Assembly (NCBI GenBank): GCA_030653175.1
Contig: JAURZV010000031.1
Span: 102,074 to 166,073, forward strand
Length of the DNA stretch: 64,000 nucleotides
Reading direction: 5' to 3'
Origin: Methylobacter sp.
GTDB lineage: Bacteria; Pseudomonadota; Gammaproteobacteria; Methylococcales; Methylomonadaceae
Shown here piece after piece: positions 24,941 to 36,027 of this stretch (within the stretch, counting starts at the first letter, position 1; every line of letters begins with the position of its first letter). The notes below the pieces were generated by a model that was given only the letters and a program-made list of their open reading frames with translations, was not told where the DNA came from and made no database searches. The translations under genes were made by a program, and so were the position numbers.

Positions 24941-25589
24941 TTGCGTCCAGCTCTTCTTTCCTGAACGCATGCCCCTCAGCCGTACCCTGCACTTCAATAA
25001 ACGCAGCGGCATCGTTCATCACCACATTCATATCGGTTTCCGCATTGCTGTCCTCGGCATAATCCAGATCCAGCACCGGTACGCCGTTATAGATGCCCAC
25101 AGAAACCGAGGCGATTTGCCCGTGCAGCGGATTGGTCTTGATTTGTTTGCGCTTGAGCATTTTTTGTACCGCCAGCGACAGCGCGACAAAACCGCCGGTA
25201 ATTGAAGCGGTACGGGTTCCGCCATCCGCCTGCAACACATCGCAATCGATGGTGATGGTATGCTCGCCCAACGCCTTTAAATCAATCGCCGCCCGCAAGG
25301 ATCGGCCGATCAAGCGCTGAATTTCCAGCGTCCGCCCGCCCTGTTTGCCGTGACTGGCTTCCCGTCCCATCCGGGTATGGGTCGAACGCGGCAACATGCC
25401 GTATTCGGCGGTAATCCAGCCTTCGCCTTTGCCTTTAAGAAAGCGCGGGACACTCCTGTCGACACTGGCCGTACAAAGCACCCGGGTATCGCCGAATTCA
25501 ACCAGGACAGAGCCTTCTGCATGTTTGGTAAAACCGCAGGTAAATTTTATGTCTCTTAGTTGATCCGGGTTACGTCCGCTTGGTCTCAT
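24867..25589 (-). CDS. rph: Ribonuclease PH
   Basis: The 240-residue exoribonuclease removes 3' nucleotides from tRNA precursors using phosphate. Typical stretches are [75 protein letters not shown] and [19 protein letters not shown]. The open frame extends upstream to 25718. The family start is MRPSGR, and ATG 25589 has GGAACA at the proper distance, so I use that start. The 3' end lies in the right copy of an 83-bp duplication. The frame and stop are intact. Confidence 0.95.
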   Translation of the reverse strand: MRPSGRNPDQLRDIKFTCGFTKHAEGSVLVEFGDTRVLCTASVDRSVPRFLKGKGEGWITAEYGMLPRSTHTRMGREASHGKQGGRTLEIQRLIGRSLRAAIDLKALGEHTITIDCDVLQADGGTRTASITGGFVALSLAVQKMLKRKQIKTNPLHGQIASVSVGIYNGVPVLDLDYAEDSNAETDMNVVMNDAAAFIEVQGTAEGHAFRKEELDAMLELAGSGIKILLEKQRFAIENHK

Positions 25590-25684
25590 AGTTGTTCCGC
25601 TAAAATGAAAAGCCGCACAGTATACCTGAACAGCGCGCGGCTCGGCTGTGCAATTGTAACTATTAAGCACCAACAAATATAATG

Positions 25685-25778
25685 GAACGCAGATAACGCG
25701 GATGAATATGATGCACACAGATAAATATAACTATTGAAAAATCTTATCTGATCATAATTATCCGCGTTATCTGCGTTC
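25685..25778. repeat. R8 palindrome upstream of rph
   Basis: GAACGCAGATAACGCGGAT (25685-25703) pairs perfectly with 25760-25778. The 56-bp loop is AT-rich. A degenerate related stretch (GAACGCTGATGACGCTGAT) is at 57127. The element occupies most of the space between the Ser/Thr kinase gene and rph. Confidence 0.85.
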
Positions 25779-25817
25779 TATTTTTTGTTGCTTATTAGTA
25801 ACATCATTTTTCGATAA

Positions 25818-26717
25818 TCAACCGTCGGCAAGAGCCTTTAGCAACTCGGCAACCGATTGCGGACGATTTTCCGGCTGCAATGCCATAGCCCAATCGATGG
25901 CTTTTAGCAGGTGCTCCGGGAATTTTTGTTTAAACGCCTTAACTGCGGGAACCAACATGTCCTGCTGTGACCTATCCAGTGCAGGAACCGGAGCTTTATT
26001 CTCGAGGCAATTGCGCATGCTGGCGCCTACCGCATAAATATCCGTCCACGGACCCAGCTGCGCACTCAAGTCATGCTGCTCTATCGGCGAGTAACCTTTA
26101 GTCAAAACCTTGCTTTGCTTGCCCAAGTGCGATTTCGGATAGCCCTGAATCGCGCCAAAATCCAGCAATAACGCATCATTGCCCGGCCGCACCAGAATGT
26201 TGGAGGGTTTAATATCAAGATGAATAAACTGCTGACTATGAATATGCCCCAGTCCTGCCAATAACGAGTTGAACAAGGTGAATAAAAAGTCTTCGGAAAC
26301 AGGCAGGGTTTTATTTTTTAACAGCTTATCCAGCGTAACCCCGTAGTCATAAGTCATAACCATATAAACGGTGGAATTGGCTTTAAAAAAACCGATAACT
26401 TCGACAATATTAGGGTGTTTCAACTTGGATAAAACCTTGGCTTCTTCAAAGAACAATACCCGGCCGCGCTTGAATAAAGCCGCAGCTTCTTCGCTGTTGG
26501 CGACAACCGCATTGTTCCAGGTTCGGTGGGCAAACTTTCGGGGCAGATATTCTTTAATGGCGACCTGAACCTGATCCGCTATTTGCCTGGCCAGATAAAC
26601 GGAACTGAAACCGCCGTGCGCCAACTCCCTCTCAATGACATACTGGTCTATAATGGTGCCGGTTTGCAGGTAGTTCCACTCTTTGGGATAAGTATGCGGA
26701 TCGTAGTATTCAGCCAT
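25818..26717 (-). CDS. Serine/threonine protein kinase (Hanks type)
   Basis: This 299-residue cytoplasmic kinase has all core motifs: the glycine-rich loop ELAHGGFSSVYLA (residues ~31-43), VAIK with Lys55, the catalytic loop HLDIKPSN (166-173; Asp168, Asn173) and DFG at 186-188. The activation segment continues to KVLTKGYSPIEQ. The HLD form replaces the common HRD. No transmembrane or PASTA sensor domain follows. In related genomes a kinase of this type stands with a PP2C phosphatase next to yicC and rph. Here no phosphatase is adjacent. It is divergent from yicC with only 44 bp between start codons. Confidence 0.9.
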   Translation of the reverse strand: MAEYYDPHTYPKEWNYLQTGTIIDQYVIERELAHGGFSSVYLARQIADQVQVAIKEYLPRKFAHRTWNNAVVANSEEAAALFKRGRVLFFEEAKVLSKLKHPNIVEVIGFFKANSTVYMVMTYDYGVTLDKLLKNKTLPVSEDFLFTLFNSLLAGLGHIHSQQFIHLDIKPSNILVRPGNDALLLDFGAIQGYPKSHLGKQSKVLTKGYSPIEQHDLSAQLGPWTDIYAVGASMRNCLENKAPVPALDRSQQDMLVPAVKAFKQKFPEHLLKAIDWAMALQPENRPQSVAELLKALADG

Positions 26718-26761
26718 TGTGTTGTATGTTTGTACTAAAGCGCATTAATTATAGGTGAAAA

Positions 26762-27628
26762 ATGATTAGAAGCATGACCGCGTTTGCCGGTAACGAGACA
26801 GAAATCGGCGACTTAACCATAAGCTGTGAATTGCGCTCAGTCAATCACCGTTACTGCGACATTAGCTTAAGATTGCCGGACCGCCTGCGTTTTGTTGAAG
26901 CCGGTCTGCGCTCAGCCATCGCCGCAAAGATCAATCGAGGCAAAGTTGAATGCTCATTGAATTACAAAAAACAGGCTAAAAACGGACAAAGCTTCATCAT
27001 TAATACCGATGCCGTAGCCACACTGCTTGCCGCGACCAATATCATAGAGCAGCAAATGATGGGCCCTTTGTCCTTTTCGGCGCTGGATGTACTGGCATTC
27101 CCCGGTATCCAGCAGGAACCGGATATTGACAAAGAGCAACTCAATCTGGGCATCGCAACCCTGGTCGATCAAGCGTTAGCACAACTGCTGGAGGCGCGTG
27201 AAAGAGAAGGCGCTCAACTTAAACTCCTGATTGAAGAGCGCTGCGCAAAAATGCTGATTTTTGTCGTTTCAGCGGGCAAACGCATGCCGGAAGTGTTGTT
27301 GCTGATTCGCAATAAACTGAAAGACCGGATTACCGAACTGGTCGCGCAGCCCGATTTTGACCGTCTGGAGCAGGAACTGGTGCTGCTGGCGCAAAAACTG
27401 GACATCACCGAAGAACTCGACCGGCTGGAAACCCATATCACTGAGGTGTTGCGGGTACTCAGCCAAAAAGACCCGGTCGGCAGACGGCTGGATTTTTTAA
27501 TGCAGGAATTGAACCGTGAAGCCAATACCCTGGGCTCTAAATCGGCCGACAAGGAAATGACCAAAATAGCCATTGAGCTTAAGGTGCTGATCGAGCAAAT
27601 GCGCGAACAGATTCAGAATATAGAGTAG
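26762..27628 (+). CDS. yicC: YicC family endoribonuclease/stress protein
   Basis: The 288-residue protein starts MIRSMTAFAGNE and contains LRSVNHRYCDISLRLPD, RGKVECSLNYK, DPVGRRLDFLMQELNREANT and LGSKSADKEMTKIAIELKVL, the conserved blocks of the YicC family. The length is as expected. Members affect RNA turnover and stationary-phase survival in enteric bacteria, with reported endoribonuclease activity. In many gammaproteobacteria gmk follows directly, but here a GGDEF-EAL gene follows and gmk lies elsewhere in the window. Confidence 0.93.
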   Translation: MIRSMTAFAGNETEIGDLTISCELRSVNHRYCDISLRLPDRLRFVEAGLRSAIAAKINRGKVECSLNYKKQAKNGQSFIINTDAVATLLAATNIIEQQMMGPLSFSALDVLAFPGIQQEPDIDKEQLNLGIATLVDQALAQLLEAREREGAQLKLLIEERCAKMLIFVVSAGKRMPEVLLLIRNKLKDRITELVAQPDFDRLEQELVLLAQKLDITEELDRLETHITEVLRVLSQKDPVGRRLDFLMQELNREANTLGSKSADKEMTKIAIELKVLIEQMREQIQNIE

Positions 27629-27706
27629 AGTTTCAATAAAAGGCCACTGAAGTGGTTGAGCCACCTTCACAATATGACGGTTTAAATTGCAATTGAGAGA
27701 TTCCTT

Positions 27707-30700
27707 ATGACGATTCACGAGGAACGAAGAGGAAAAGACATAATGACGCCTCCCAACAACTTATCTCGATTTTCGCGCAGCCTCTGGCTGGCATTGGGAA
27801 TGTTTGTCGTTTTCGCCATTCTTTTTGTCATATACGTCCGTTCGGAAAAGCAGATTAATCGCGCCAATGAGTTGCGGCTTCAATCCCACTTGCTGGCTGA
27901 CGAATTGCGTCAGTCGTCAGATGATCTTACCCGTATGGTGCGCAGTTATGTCATCACCGGCAACCCTGTCTATAAACAACACTTTCAGGACATTCTCGAT
28001 ATTCGCGACGGCAAGATGTCGCGCCCGGTCAATTATCACAACATCTATTGGGATCTGGTACTGGCTGATGACCCGCGTCCGGACAGCGGGCAAAAGATTG
28101 CCTTGCTGGACCTGATGCGGCAAGCCGGTTTTACCGGGGAAGAATTTGCCAAGCTGGCACAAGCCAAGGCCAGTTCGGATGGACTCACCGGCACTGAATT
28201 CGCCGCGATGAAGCTGGTCGAATCCACTGCCACACCTACCGGGGCCAACCGTCTCAAGGCAAGCCGGATGCTGCATGATGCGGTCTATCATCAGGCCAAG
28301 GCTGATATCATGCGACCGATCGGCGAGTTCTACCGGCTGATGAATCAACGCACCCTGGATGCCGTCCACACTGCGGAGAATGCGGCCACGTTCTTGCGCG
28401 TGGTGTTCGTCTCATCCGGTTTGCTGTTGTTATTCATGCTGCGGCGCGTTTACCGGATCTTACATACCACACTGGGTTCATCGGTGAGTGAATTGTATGG
28501 GCGTATTATCTGCATAGGTCGAGGAGATTTTTCATCCGCCATTCCTGTCGCACGAGGCATGGAAAACAGTGTGCTGGGTTGGCTGTCGGAAACGCAGGTC
28601 AACCTTGCCCGCTTTGACGCTCGGCGCAGGGAGGCCGAAGCGAGAAATCAGCGCATGGCCCAGCTTTATGCCGCTTTGAGCCAGTGCAACCAAGCTATCG
28701 TGCGCTGCAGTAATGAAGAAGAGCTGTTTGCGCAAATTTGCTGTGATGCGGTGACTTTCGGCGGAATGAAGATGGCATGGATAGGCATGCTGGACGAACA
28801 AAGCAAACAGCTTAAGCCGGTTGCATCTTATGGTAGCGGCACGGAATATCTGGAAGGGATTCATATCTCGATTGATGAACATGAGGCGGCCGGGCGAGGT
28901 CCAACCGGAACAGCTATGCGTGAAGATCATCATTTCTGGTGCCAGGATTTTCAGCGTGATTCTGCAACCACACCCTGGCGCGAGCGCGGTGCAAAGTTCG
29001 GTTGGAGGGCTTCAGCCGCGCTGCCCTTGCACAGAAACGGCGTGGTCATCGGGGTTTTCACTTTATACGCCGCCGAAATCAATGCCTTTGATCAACCTGC
29101 ACGCGACCTGCTGGTTGAAATGGCGATGGACATTGACTACGCACTGAACAGCTTTGAGCGCGAGGCGCAACGCAGGCAGGCTGAAAGTTCGCTTGCAGAT
29201 TCACATCACCTGCTTAAAATGATCATCGACACGGCCCCCATACGTGTTTTCTGGAAGGATACGGAATTACGTTATATGGGCTGTAATCCCGCTTTTGCCA
29301 AGGATGCGGGAAAAATCTCAGCGCAGGATATAGTCGGCAAGGACGATTTTCAGTTGGCCTGGAAAGAGCGGGCCGAATATTATCGAGCCGATGACCGGCG
29401 GGTAATGGATTCAAATATTCCTAAGCTTGCCTTTGAAGAGCAGAAAATCGCGCCTGATGGAACAAGCATCTGGCTGCGTATATCTAAAGTGCCGCTTCAG
29501 AATGAGGCTAACGAAACCATCGGCGTACTGGGTATTTACGAAGATATAACCGAGCAAAAGTATATCGAGGAACGTATTCACTATTTGGCGAATTTCGATC
29601 CGCTCACCGGATTGCCAAACCGCGCTCAACTGAATGATCATCTCAAATATGCCCTCAACCTGGCGAAGCGCAGCAACGGGCATTTGACATTGATGTTCCT
29701 CGATCTCGACCATTTCAAAGATATCAATGACTCGCTCGGCCATAGTATTGGTGATGCCTTGTTGATTGAGTTGGCAAAACGTCTGCGCATGGCGCTTCGA
29801 ACAGAAGACACGGTGACGCGCTTGGGCGGGGACGAATTTATTTTGTTATTACCCGGCGTCGATGCAATCGGAGCCGCGCATGTTGCGCAAAAGTTACTGG
29901 ATGCTATTGCCGAGTCTTATTGGATTGAACTCTATGACTTGGCTCTGACGGCATCGATCGGTATTGCGCTCTATCCTGAAGATGGCGGGGATCTGGAAAC
30001 GCTCTCCAAGAGCGCCGATGCCGCCATGTATCGTGCCAAACAGGAAGGGCGCCATTGCTATCGTTTCTTTACTCAGGAAATGCAAGAGCGTTCGGCCCGC
30101 AATCTGCAATTGGTGAATGCGCTGCATCACGCGCTGGAGCGCAACCAATTACAGGTCTATTACCAGCCGCAAATAGCCATGCACGACCGGCACATCATCG
30201 GGGCGGAGGCTTTGTTGCGCTGGCAACATCCTGAATTGGGCATGGTGTCTCCGGCAGAATTTATTCCTGTCGCCGAAAGCAGCGGGCTGATCCTGCCGAT
30301 CGGCGAATGGGTATTAAGGTGCGCCGTGCGGCAGGCAAAAGCCTGGATGGATGATGGTTTCGGCCCGCTGATTATTGCAGTAAACCTGTCCGCGGTGCAG
30401 TTTCGTCATCCCGATTTGCCCGAGCTGGTCACGCGCATACTCGACGAAGAAGGTTTGCCGCCCGAGTATCTGGAGCTGGAGTTGACCGAAGGCGTGGCAA
30501 TGCACAACCCGCAAGGCGCCATCGCCGTGATGAACAATCTGCACGAGCGCGGTATTCGTATGTCGATCGATGATTTCGGCACCGGCTATTCCTCGCTGAG
30601 CTATCTGAAGAAATTCAAGGTGTACAAACTCAAGATCGACCAGTCCTTTGTCCGCGACATCAGTACCGATTCGGAAGACAAAGTGATCGTCAGCGCCATT

Positions 30701-30874
30701 ATCAACCTGGCGAAGAGCCTTGGCCTGAAAACCATTGCCGAGGGTGTGGAAACGGCAGGGCAGCTGGCATTCCTGCGCGAACAGGGTTGCGATGAGATGC
30801 AGGGTTATCTATTCAGCAAACCGGTACCGATAGAGCAGTTTGAAGCAGTTCTGAAACAGGGCTTTGTTTTCTGA
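27707..30874 (+). CDS. GAF-PAS-GGDEF-EAL membrane protein (c-di-GMP turnover)
   Basis: The 1055-residue protein has a TM segment (~25-45), a periplasmic region (~50-220) and a second TM (~225-245). These are followed by GAF (~320-480, with GGMKMAWIGMLDE), PAS (~500-625), GGDEF (~640-790) and EAL (~805-1050). The GGDEF motif is intact at residues 707-711 and the EAL motif EALLRW begins at Glu834, with IDDFGTGYSSLSYL later, so both cyclase and phosphodiesterase activities are possible. The ATG at 27743 preceded by AGAGGAAAAG is an alternative start. Its GAF region is clearly paralogous to that of the gene at 59216. Confidence 0.9.
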   Translation: MTIHEERRGKDIMTPPNNLSRFSRSLWLALGMFVVFAILFVIYVRSEKQINRANELRLQSHLLADELRQSSDDLTRMVRSYVITGNPVYKQHFQDILDIRDGKMSRPVNYHNIYWDLVLADDPRPDSGQKIALLDLMRQAGFTGEEFAKLAQAKASSDGLTGTEFAAMKLVESTATPTGANRLKASRMLHDAVYHQAKADIMRPIGEFYRLMNQRTLDAVHTAENAATFLRVVFVSSGLLLLFMLRRVYRILHTTLGSSVSELYGRIICIGRGDFSSAIPVARGMENSVLGWLSETQVNLARFDARRREAEARNQRMAQLYAALSQCNQAIVRCSNEEELFAQICCDAVTFGGMKMAWIGMLDEQSKQLKPVASYGSGTEYLEGIHISIDEHEAAGRGPTGTAMREDHHFWCQDFQRDSATTPWRERGAKFGWRASAALPLHRNGVVIGVFTLYAAEINAFDQPARDLLVEMAMDIDYALNSFEREAQRRQAESSLADSHHLLKMIIDTAPIRVFWKDTELRYMGCNPAFAKDAGKISAQDIVGKDDFQLAWKERAEYYRADDRRVMDSNIPKLAFEEQKIAPDGTSIWLRISKVPLQNEANETIGVLGIYEDITEQKYIEERIHYLANFDPLTGLPNRAQLNDHLKYALNLAKRSNGHLTLMFLDLDHFKDINDSLGHSIGDALLIELAKRLRMALRTEDTVTRLGGDEFILLLPGVDAIGAAHVAQKLLDAIAESYWIELYDLALTASIGIALYPEDGGDLETLSKSADAAMYRAKQEGRHCYRFFTQEMQERSARNLQLVNALHHALERNQLQVYYQPQIAMHDRHIIGAEALLRWQHPELGMVSPAEFIPVAESSGLILPIGEWVLRCAVRQAKAWMDDGFGPLIIAVNLSAVQFRHPDLPELVTRILDEEGLPPEYLELELTEGVAMHNPQGAIAVMNNLHERGIRMSIDDFGTGYSSLSYLKKFKVYKLKIDQSFVRDISTDSEDKVIVSAIINLAKSLGLKTIAEGVETAGQLAFLREQGCDEMQGYLFSKPVPIEQFEAVLKQGFVF

Positions 30875-31146
30875 TGAGACGCCAAAGCCGATTTGCCGTC
30901 CATGAAATAGGTAGATGCGGTCGGCCGTATGGCTTGAAGTGAGCAAGGGTGCAACACTATCCATAACTAAGGAATACAGGTGTGTTCCGCATTTACTTTG
31001 AAAGCATGCTGAAAGGTTGCAATGTTAAACTCGCCGGTGCAAACGTTTTGATATTTGATGGTTAATGCTTGCTCTGTCTCAGCCTTAACGTACAATTGCT
31101 ATCCGTTTAAACCATCAGATAACAGAGTTTAAGGAACATTAAAATC

Positions 31147-32637
31147 ATGGGGATACTCAGCATACTGCTCTGGACTCCGGCTGCCGGAGTCTTGCTTCTG
31201 GCCTTAATTTCCGGTCAGAACATTCAGCTAATCCGCACTATCGCGAATCTGTTTACCACTATCGCCTTTTTATTGGCCTGCCGGCTGCTTAGCATTTATA
31301 ACTCGCACGATGCGAATCTACAGTTTAATGAATATTTTCCGCTTAACCCTAAGTTAGGCAGCGCTTATGCGTTGGGCATAGACGGTTTATCAATGCCCAT
31401 GCTGGTATTGGCGACATTGCTAACGTCGATAGCATTGCTGGCCTCGTTCTCCGTATCCAGCGGTGTTAAGGGCTATCATATTTGTATATTGTTGCTTGAA
31501 TTCGGGATGTTGGGTGTGTTTCTGGCTCAGGATTGGGCGTTGTTCTATATCTTCTGGGAAGTGACTTTAATCCCGCTGTTCTTTTTGATCGGCCGCTGGG
31601 GCGGCAAGAGGCGGCACACGGCCAGTCTTAATTTTGTGCTGTACACGATGGGCGGCTCGGTTTTTATGCTGATCAGCTTGTTGGCGATCAGTCAGTACGA
31701 TCTCGAACACGGCGGCTCTTTAATGTCCTCCATGCATCAGGCGGCGCAAGACATGCCACGGGTCGAGCAGGTTTTGGTGCTGCTCGGTTTTGTGATCGGT
31801 TTTGGCGTTAAGATGCCGATTTTCCCGCTGCACGGCTGGCTGCCGCTGGCGCATGTCGAAGCGCCCAGTCCGGTCAGTATTTTGCTGTCCGGTATTTTAC
31901 TGAAAATGGGGGCTTACGGATTGATCAGGGCGGTGGTGATGCTGCCGGAGGCCGCGAAACTATTGCAACCTTTCCTGATTTTTCTGGGATTGTTCGGCAT
32001 GCTGTATGGCGGTCTGTTAGCCTGGCGGCAACGCGATCTCAAAGCTATGGTGGCCTATTCTTCAATCAGCCATATGGGCATTGTTTTGTTGGGTATCGCG
32101 ACATTGAATGAAGCGGGCATTACCGGCGCGGTTTTGCAAATGACCGCTCACGGCCTGATTGCCGGGGCGCTGTTTCTGCTGGTCGGACTGCTGTATGAGC
32201 GCACTCATACCCGCAACATTCAGGATTATAGTTCGTTGGTTCAGGTGATGCCGCGCTTTGCCCTGTTCATGACTTTAACCTTGTTGGCGGCGATGGGGCT
32301 GCCGGGTTCGGTTGGTTTTATTGCCGAATTGCATACATTGATTGGAGGATATAGTTCATCGCCAAGTGTCGTCATGGGAATGGGCTTGATGGTGTTTTTT
32401 AGTATGAGTATTTTGATCGGTTCCGCCTATGCGGTGCGCACTATCAGCTCGTTGTTTACCGGGCCGGTAAAGCCGCAGATGCAGCAGGTCAAAGACTTGA
32501 CAGCACCGGAGTTATTGGCTGCCGGGATGCTGGTCAGCGGCGTAGTGCTGTTCGGTCTGTCGCCTGGGCCGCTGCTTGATTTGTCCGCAGCAACCATCGC
32601 CCAGATGAACGGCGTGATTAGTCAACGGATTTTGTAG
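31147..32637 (+). CDS. NuoM-like proton-conducting subunit, first gene of the Dab cluster
   Basis: The 496-residue, ~14-helix membrane protein belongs to the proton-translocating subunit family shared by complex I and Mrp antiporters. The key TM5 glutamate stands in IFWEVTLIPLFFLIG, the TM7 lysine in FGVKMPIFPLHGWLP, and the TM8 lysine in ILLKMGAYGLIR. The other thirteen complex I genes are absent. The next gene is the DUF2309/DabA protein, so this subunit most likely serves energy-coupled inorganic-carbon uptake and not respiration. It is 9 bp upstream of dabA. The 30875-31146 spacer should carry the operon promoter. Confidence 0.88.
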   Translation: MGILSILLWTPAAGVLLLALISGQNIQLIRTIANLFTTIAFLLACRLLSIYNSHDANLQFNEYFPLNPKLGSAYALGIDGLSMPMLVLATLLTSIALLASFSVSSGVKGYHICILLLEFGMLGVFLAQDWALFYIFWEVTLIPLFFLIGRWGGKRRHTASLNFVLYTMGGSVFMLISLLAISQYDLEHGGSLMSSMHQAAQDMPRVEQVLVLLGFVIGFGVKMPIFPLHGWLPLAHVEAPSPVSILLSGILLKMGAYGLIRAVVMLPEAAKLLQPFLIFLGLFGMLYGGLLAWRQRDLKAMVAYSSISHMGIVLLGIATLNEAGITGAVLQMTAHGLIAGALFLLVGLLYERTHTRNIQDYSSLVQVMPRFALFMTLTLLAAMGLPGSVGFIAELHTLIGGYSSSPSVVMGMGLMVFFSMSILIGSAYAVRTISSLFTGPVKPQMQQVKDLTAPELLAAGMLVSGVVLFGLSPGPLLDLSAATIAQMNGVISQRIL

Positions 32638-32646
32638 GGGTTAGTA

Positions 32647-35600
32647 ATGCAAGAGTCTCCTTTAAAGTTACGTGAGCAAATCACCTCAGCGCTGAACCAT
32701 CTGGATCACGTTCTGCCCGGGCAGGCGCCGATCCTCGATTTCGTGCATCACAATACCTTGCATGGCTTTCAGCATCTGCCGTTTGACGAGGCCTTGGCTG
32801 AATTCGAAGCCTTGACCGGCATTTGCGGCTACCTGCCTGAAGCGCAAAACCGCGATTTTTACCGGCAGGGACGCATTGATGAGAGCGACCTGTCCGCCGC
32901 CTTTGCACAATCCCCGAACCTGCAGACGGAGCAAATCGTTTGCGCCTTAAAAGACAAGACCATCACCCGGCAGGATATTTGCCGCATTGCGCTGTTATTT
33001 GATTTGCAGGCGGTTAGCGTCAGCCAGTTGAACTGGCAAATAGAAGAGCTGTCGGCACTGGAGGCGGTGCAAGCCGATGTGCCCGAGCCGGTTCGCCAGA
33101 GCTTGCCAGCCGCCGACAGCAACGTTATCCGGCAATTGTGGGAAAGTATTTTAACCAAGCTCGGGCTGGAACAGGCGGCTTTGCACCCGGAACATATGCT
33201 GGACTTGTCGCAGGAACAGGCTGAAGACTGGCTGGAGCAAAATATTAATGCGGGAGCGGCTTCAGTCGCGACTGAAGCCGCTCCCGCAACACATCAGCAA
33301 ATGCGGCAACAGGCAGGTGCGGCACTGGATGAATTGCTGGGCGAAGTAGGCGGCAACATTAGTTTGCGCGGTTTCATCCTGGCATTGAGCGGCACAGACA
33401 TCCTCGATGCTATCAGGCCGCAGCTGATACGCTTTTGCGCATCGGGGCTGGATGAAGGCGTGGCGGCATGGCAGTTGCCTGAGCGTGGCCGGTTAGGTCT
33501 TTATGCGGCCTGGCGGGCAACAGCGCAGTATGACGCAAATCCCTTTTTGCACGAGTTGCTTGACTGGCAACAGATTATCGCCGAATTGCCCGAAGATGCG
33601 GTCGATACCATCATCCTGCAACTCGATCACCTGGAAATACCGCAAGCGCAATGGGAATGCTATCTTCGCCGGCTGGCGCTGGAAATACCCGGCTGGTCGG
33701 GGCTGATCAACTGGCGGCAGCATCATCCCAATTATCATACCGCCAATGATGCAAGACCAACGCTTGCCGATTATCTGGCGATACGCCTGACACTGGATCG
33801 GCTGTGGCTGAATCAGGTTTGCCGCGACATCTGGAAAATCGAAGCCAAGCTCAGCTCAATCCGCAGCTATTTCCGCAAGAACCTGTCGGAATTTATGGTG
33901 CGCAGTCGCTTGTACCAGGGCGACTTGCCGGAATATTTGACTCACCAGGCGGAATCGTTGGCCTTGCATGCCGGTTCCGAACGTTATGATCGCATCGATT
34001 GGCAGCAGCTTGCCGACCTGATTTGGACCTGGCAGTGCAGTCCGTTGGCGGACAGCAGCGCAGCAGCCCATCCGGCAATCGCTCACTGCGTTGCTCCACC
34101 TCCTGATCTGACCTCCATGGATGGAGGAAATGCCGCAAGATCGCCGGGAGCAGTCGCGGCCATGCAGTCGTCGCCGCATAACGGCGGCTGGCGATTGTTT
34201 CGTTTGTGTCAGCATCTGGGGCTTAATGCCGCAGACGTGCAACAACTGGATACAAAAGATTTGCAAGCCATGTTAGCCGTGCTGGATGAGTTCACCCCGA
34301 CCGAGCGCAGTAAAGTCTGGCTGATTGCTTACGAACATCATTACCGCGACGAGCTGTTTCAAGCGCTACGCGCCAATCATCATCGTGGCGGCTGGATCAA
34401 ACGTATTCAGCGGCCCGAAGCGCAAATCGTCCTGTGCATGGACGAGCGCGAGGAAAGTTTCCGTCGTCATTTGGAAGAGCTGAATCCGGCAATAGAAACC
34501 TTGGGCGCGGCCGGGTTTTTCGGCGTTCCGATGAATTATAAAGGACTCGACGCTACGCATGTGACACCGCTGTGTCCGGTCGTCGTAACGCCGGCGCATG
34601 AAGTCGATGAGATCGCCAAACATGGCCACGCAAAAACGCTGCTTGCGCACCAGAAAGGACGCCGCTTATGCCGGCGCTTCGGCTACCTGCTGTATCATAG
34701 CTTGCGTCGCAACCCTTTGTTGTCATATGTTGCCATAGGTCTCTTGGCGCCGTTTACCTTGACAGGACTGCTCGGTAAAACGCTGTTGCCACACTATCAT
34801 AAAGCTATCGCCGACTGGTTGTATCGAACCATTGTGCCGCCTGTCACTACCGAATTACAGTTTACGTCGACCGATACGGCAACTGCCGCCTCGGTTGAAC
34901 GGCCCAAACTGGGTTTTACCGACAGCGAGCAAGCCGGGCGCGTAGCGGCGCTGTTGCGCAGTTTAGGCCTGACCGGCAATTTTGCACCGATTGTCGCGCT
35001 GGCAGGGCACGGCTCGACCAGCCAGAATAATCCGCATGAAGCCGCGCATGATTGCGGCGCTTGCGGCGGGCGGCAGGGCGGGCCGAATGCGCGCGTATTC
35101 GCAGCTATGGCCAACCGGCCTGAAGTGCGTACACTGCTGGCGCAGCAAGGCATTGTCATTCCTGAAGACTGCTGGTTTGTCGGTATGCAGCACGATACCT
35201 GTAGCGATGCGATGACTTGGTATGATCTGGATATGATACCGGCGTCGTTGCGTGAACATTTCAACCGCTTCAGGGCGTATATCAGCCGGGCGCAAGCATT
35301 ATCGGCGCATGAGCGTTGCCGGCGGTTTGCCTCGGCCGAGCGTTCGGCTACGCCCGCTCAAGCCTTTCAGCATGTAACGCTGAGGGCGCATGATTTAAGC
35401 CAGGTTCGCCCCGAGTTCGGCCACGCGACCAATGCGGCGGCGGTGATAGGCCGGCGCGCCTTGACTCAGGGACTGTTCCTGGATCGGCGTGTATTCCTGA
35501 TTTCCTACGATCCTACCCAAGACCCTGAAGGTAATATCCTTGAGACGATTTTGCTGACTGCCGGCCCGGTCGGTGCAGGCATTAACCTGGAATATTATTT

Positions 35601-36027
35601 TTCCTCGATCGACAACGAACGTTTCGGTTGCGGCACCAAAGTACCGCACAATGTTATTGGTTTGTTTGGGGTTATGGAGGGCGCAGCCGGCGATTTGCGC
35701 ACCGGCCTGCCTAAGCAGATGGTGGAGATTCACGAGCCGATGCGCTTGCAGATTCTGGTTGAGGCGAAAACATCCGTGCTGGAACAAATTTACGCTCGCC
35801 AGGAAAGTTTGCGGGAACTGATAGCGGGCGGCTGGGTACATTTGAGCGCTAAAGACCCGGACAGCGGCGATATTTTCATCTTCGAGTGCGGTACAGGTTT
35901 TGTGCCTTGGCAGGCCGAAGTCAAAGAGCTGCCGGTTCGGGATAATTCACCGGATTGTTACCGGGATCAAACGTTGCCGGTATCGCCGGTGCTGATCAAA
36001 CAACCTGAACGGTTTGGGGTTGTGTAA
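32647..36027 (+). CDS. dabA: DabA (DUF2309/UPF0753), inorganic-carbon accumulation subunit
   Basis: The 1126-residue protein resembles the beta-carbonic-anhydrase-like subunit of the DabAB complex, which converts CO2 to bicarbonate at the membrane. The zinc-site residues are visible: Cys597 and Asp599 in [15 protein letters not shown], His788 in [10 protein letters not shown], and Cys803 in HDCGACGG. The 15-residue His-Cys spacing equals that of characterised DabA. Two segments are repeat-derived: residues ~202-214 (a perfect 38-bp palindrome) and ~479-508 (R1 material, [14 protein letters not shown] ... AMQSS). Both are in frame, and neither touches a zinc ligand. It overlaps the next gene by TAATG. 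Confidence 0.92.
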   Translation: MQESPLKLREQITSALNHLDHVLPGQAPILDFVHHNTLHGFQHLPFDEALAEFEALTGICGYLPEAQNRDFYRQGRIDESDLSAAFAQSPNLQTEQIVCALKDKTITRQDICRIALLFDLQAVSVSQLNWQIEELSALEAVQADVPEPVRQSLPAADSNVIRQLWESILTKLGLEQAALHPEHMLDLSQEQAEDWLEQNINAGAASVATEAAPATHQQMRQQAGAALDELLGEVGGNISLRGFILALSGTDILDAIRPQLIRFCASGLDEGVAAWQLPERGRLGLYAAWRATAQYDANPFLHELLDWQQIIAELPEDAVDTIILQLDHLEIPQAQWECYLRRLALEIPGWSGLINWRQHHPNYHTANDARPTLADYLAIRLTLDRLWLNQVCRDIWKIEAKLSSIRSYFRKNLSEFMVRSRLYQGDLPEYLTHQAESLALHAGSERYDRIDWQQLADLIWTWQCSPLADSSAAAHPAIAHCVAPPPDLTSMDGGNAARSPGAVAAMQSSPHNGGWRLFRLCQHLGLNAADVQQLDTKDLQAMLAVLDEFTPTERSKVWLIAYEHHYRDELFQALRANHHRGGWIKRIQRPEAQIVLCMDEREESFRRHLEELNPAIETLGAAGFFGVPMNYKGLDATHVTPLCPVVVTPAHEVDEIAKHGHAKTLLAHQKGRRLCRRFGYLLYHSLRRNPLLSYVAIGLLAPFTLTGLLGKTLLPHYHKAIADWLYRTIVPPVTTELQFTSTDTATAASVERPKLGFTDSEQAGRVAALLRSLGLTGNFAPIVALAGHGSTSQNNPHEAAHDCGACGGRQGGPNARVFAAMANRPEVRTLLAQQGIVIPEDCWFVGMQHDTCSDAMTWYDLDMIPASLREHFNRFRAYISRAQALSAHERCRRFASAERSATPAQAFQHVTLRAHDLSQVRPEFGHATNAAAVIGRRALTQGLFLDRRVFLISYDPTQDPEGNILETILLTAGPVGAGINLEYYFSSIDNERFGCGTKVPHNVIGLFGVMEGAAGDLRTGLPKQMVEIHEPMRLQILVEAKTSVLEQIYARQESLRELIAGGWVHLSAKDPDSGDIFIFECGTGFVPWQAEVKELPVRDNSPDCYRDQTLPVSPVLIKQPERFGVV
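33250..33287. repeat. Perfect 38-bp palindrome (R2) in frame within dabA
   Basis: GCGGGAGCGGCTTCAGTCG and its exact reverse complement adjoin without a loop. It translates to [12 protein letters not shown] relative of the same family (GTGGGAG ... CTCCCAC, core GGCTAAAGCCGC) is in frame in the histidine kinase at 48367. Confidence 0.93.
34081..34170. repeat. R1-family repeat in frame within dabA
   Basis: CTGCGTTGCTCCACCTCCTG opens the copy and GGCCATGCAGTCG closes it, as in R1 copies elsewhere. The middle holds a small palindrome, CCTCCATGGATGGAGG. About 30 codons are added. The reading frame matches that of the R1 copy at 49843 in the kinase gene (CVALPPP versus CVAPPP). Confidence 0.75.

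Noticed and set aside
25590..25718. N-terminal extension of RNase PH
   Set aside because: RNase PH starts at MRPSGR; the upstream 43 codons lack homology and include part of the R8 repeat region.
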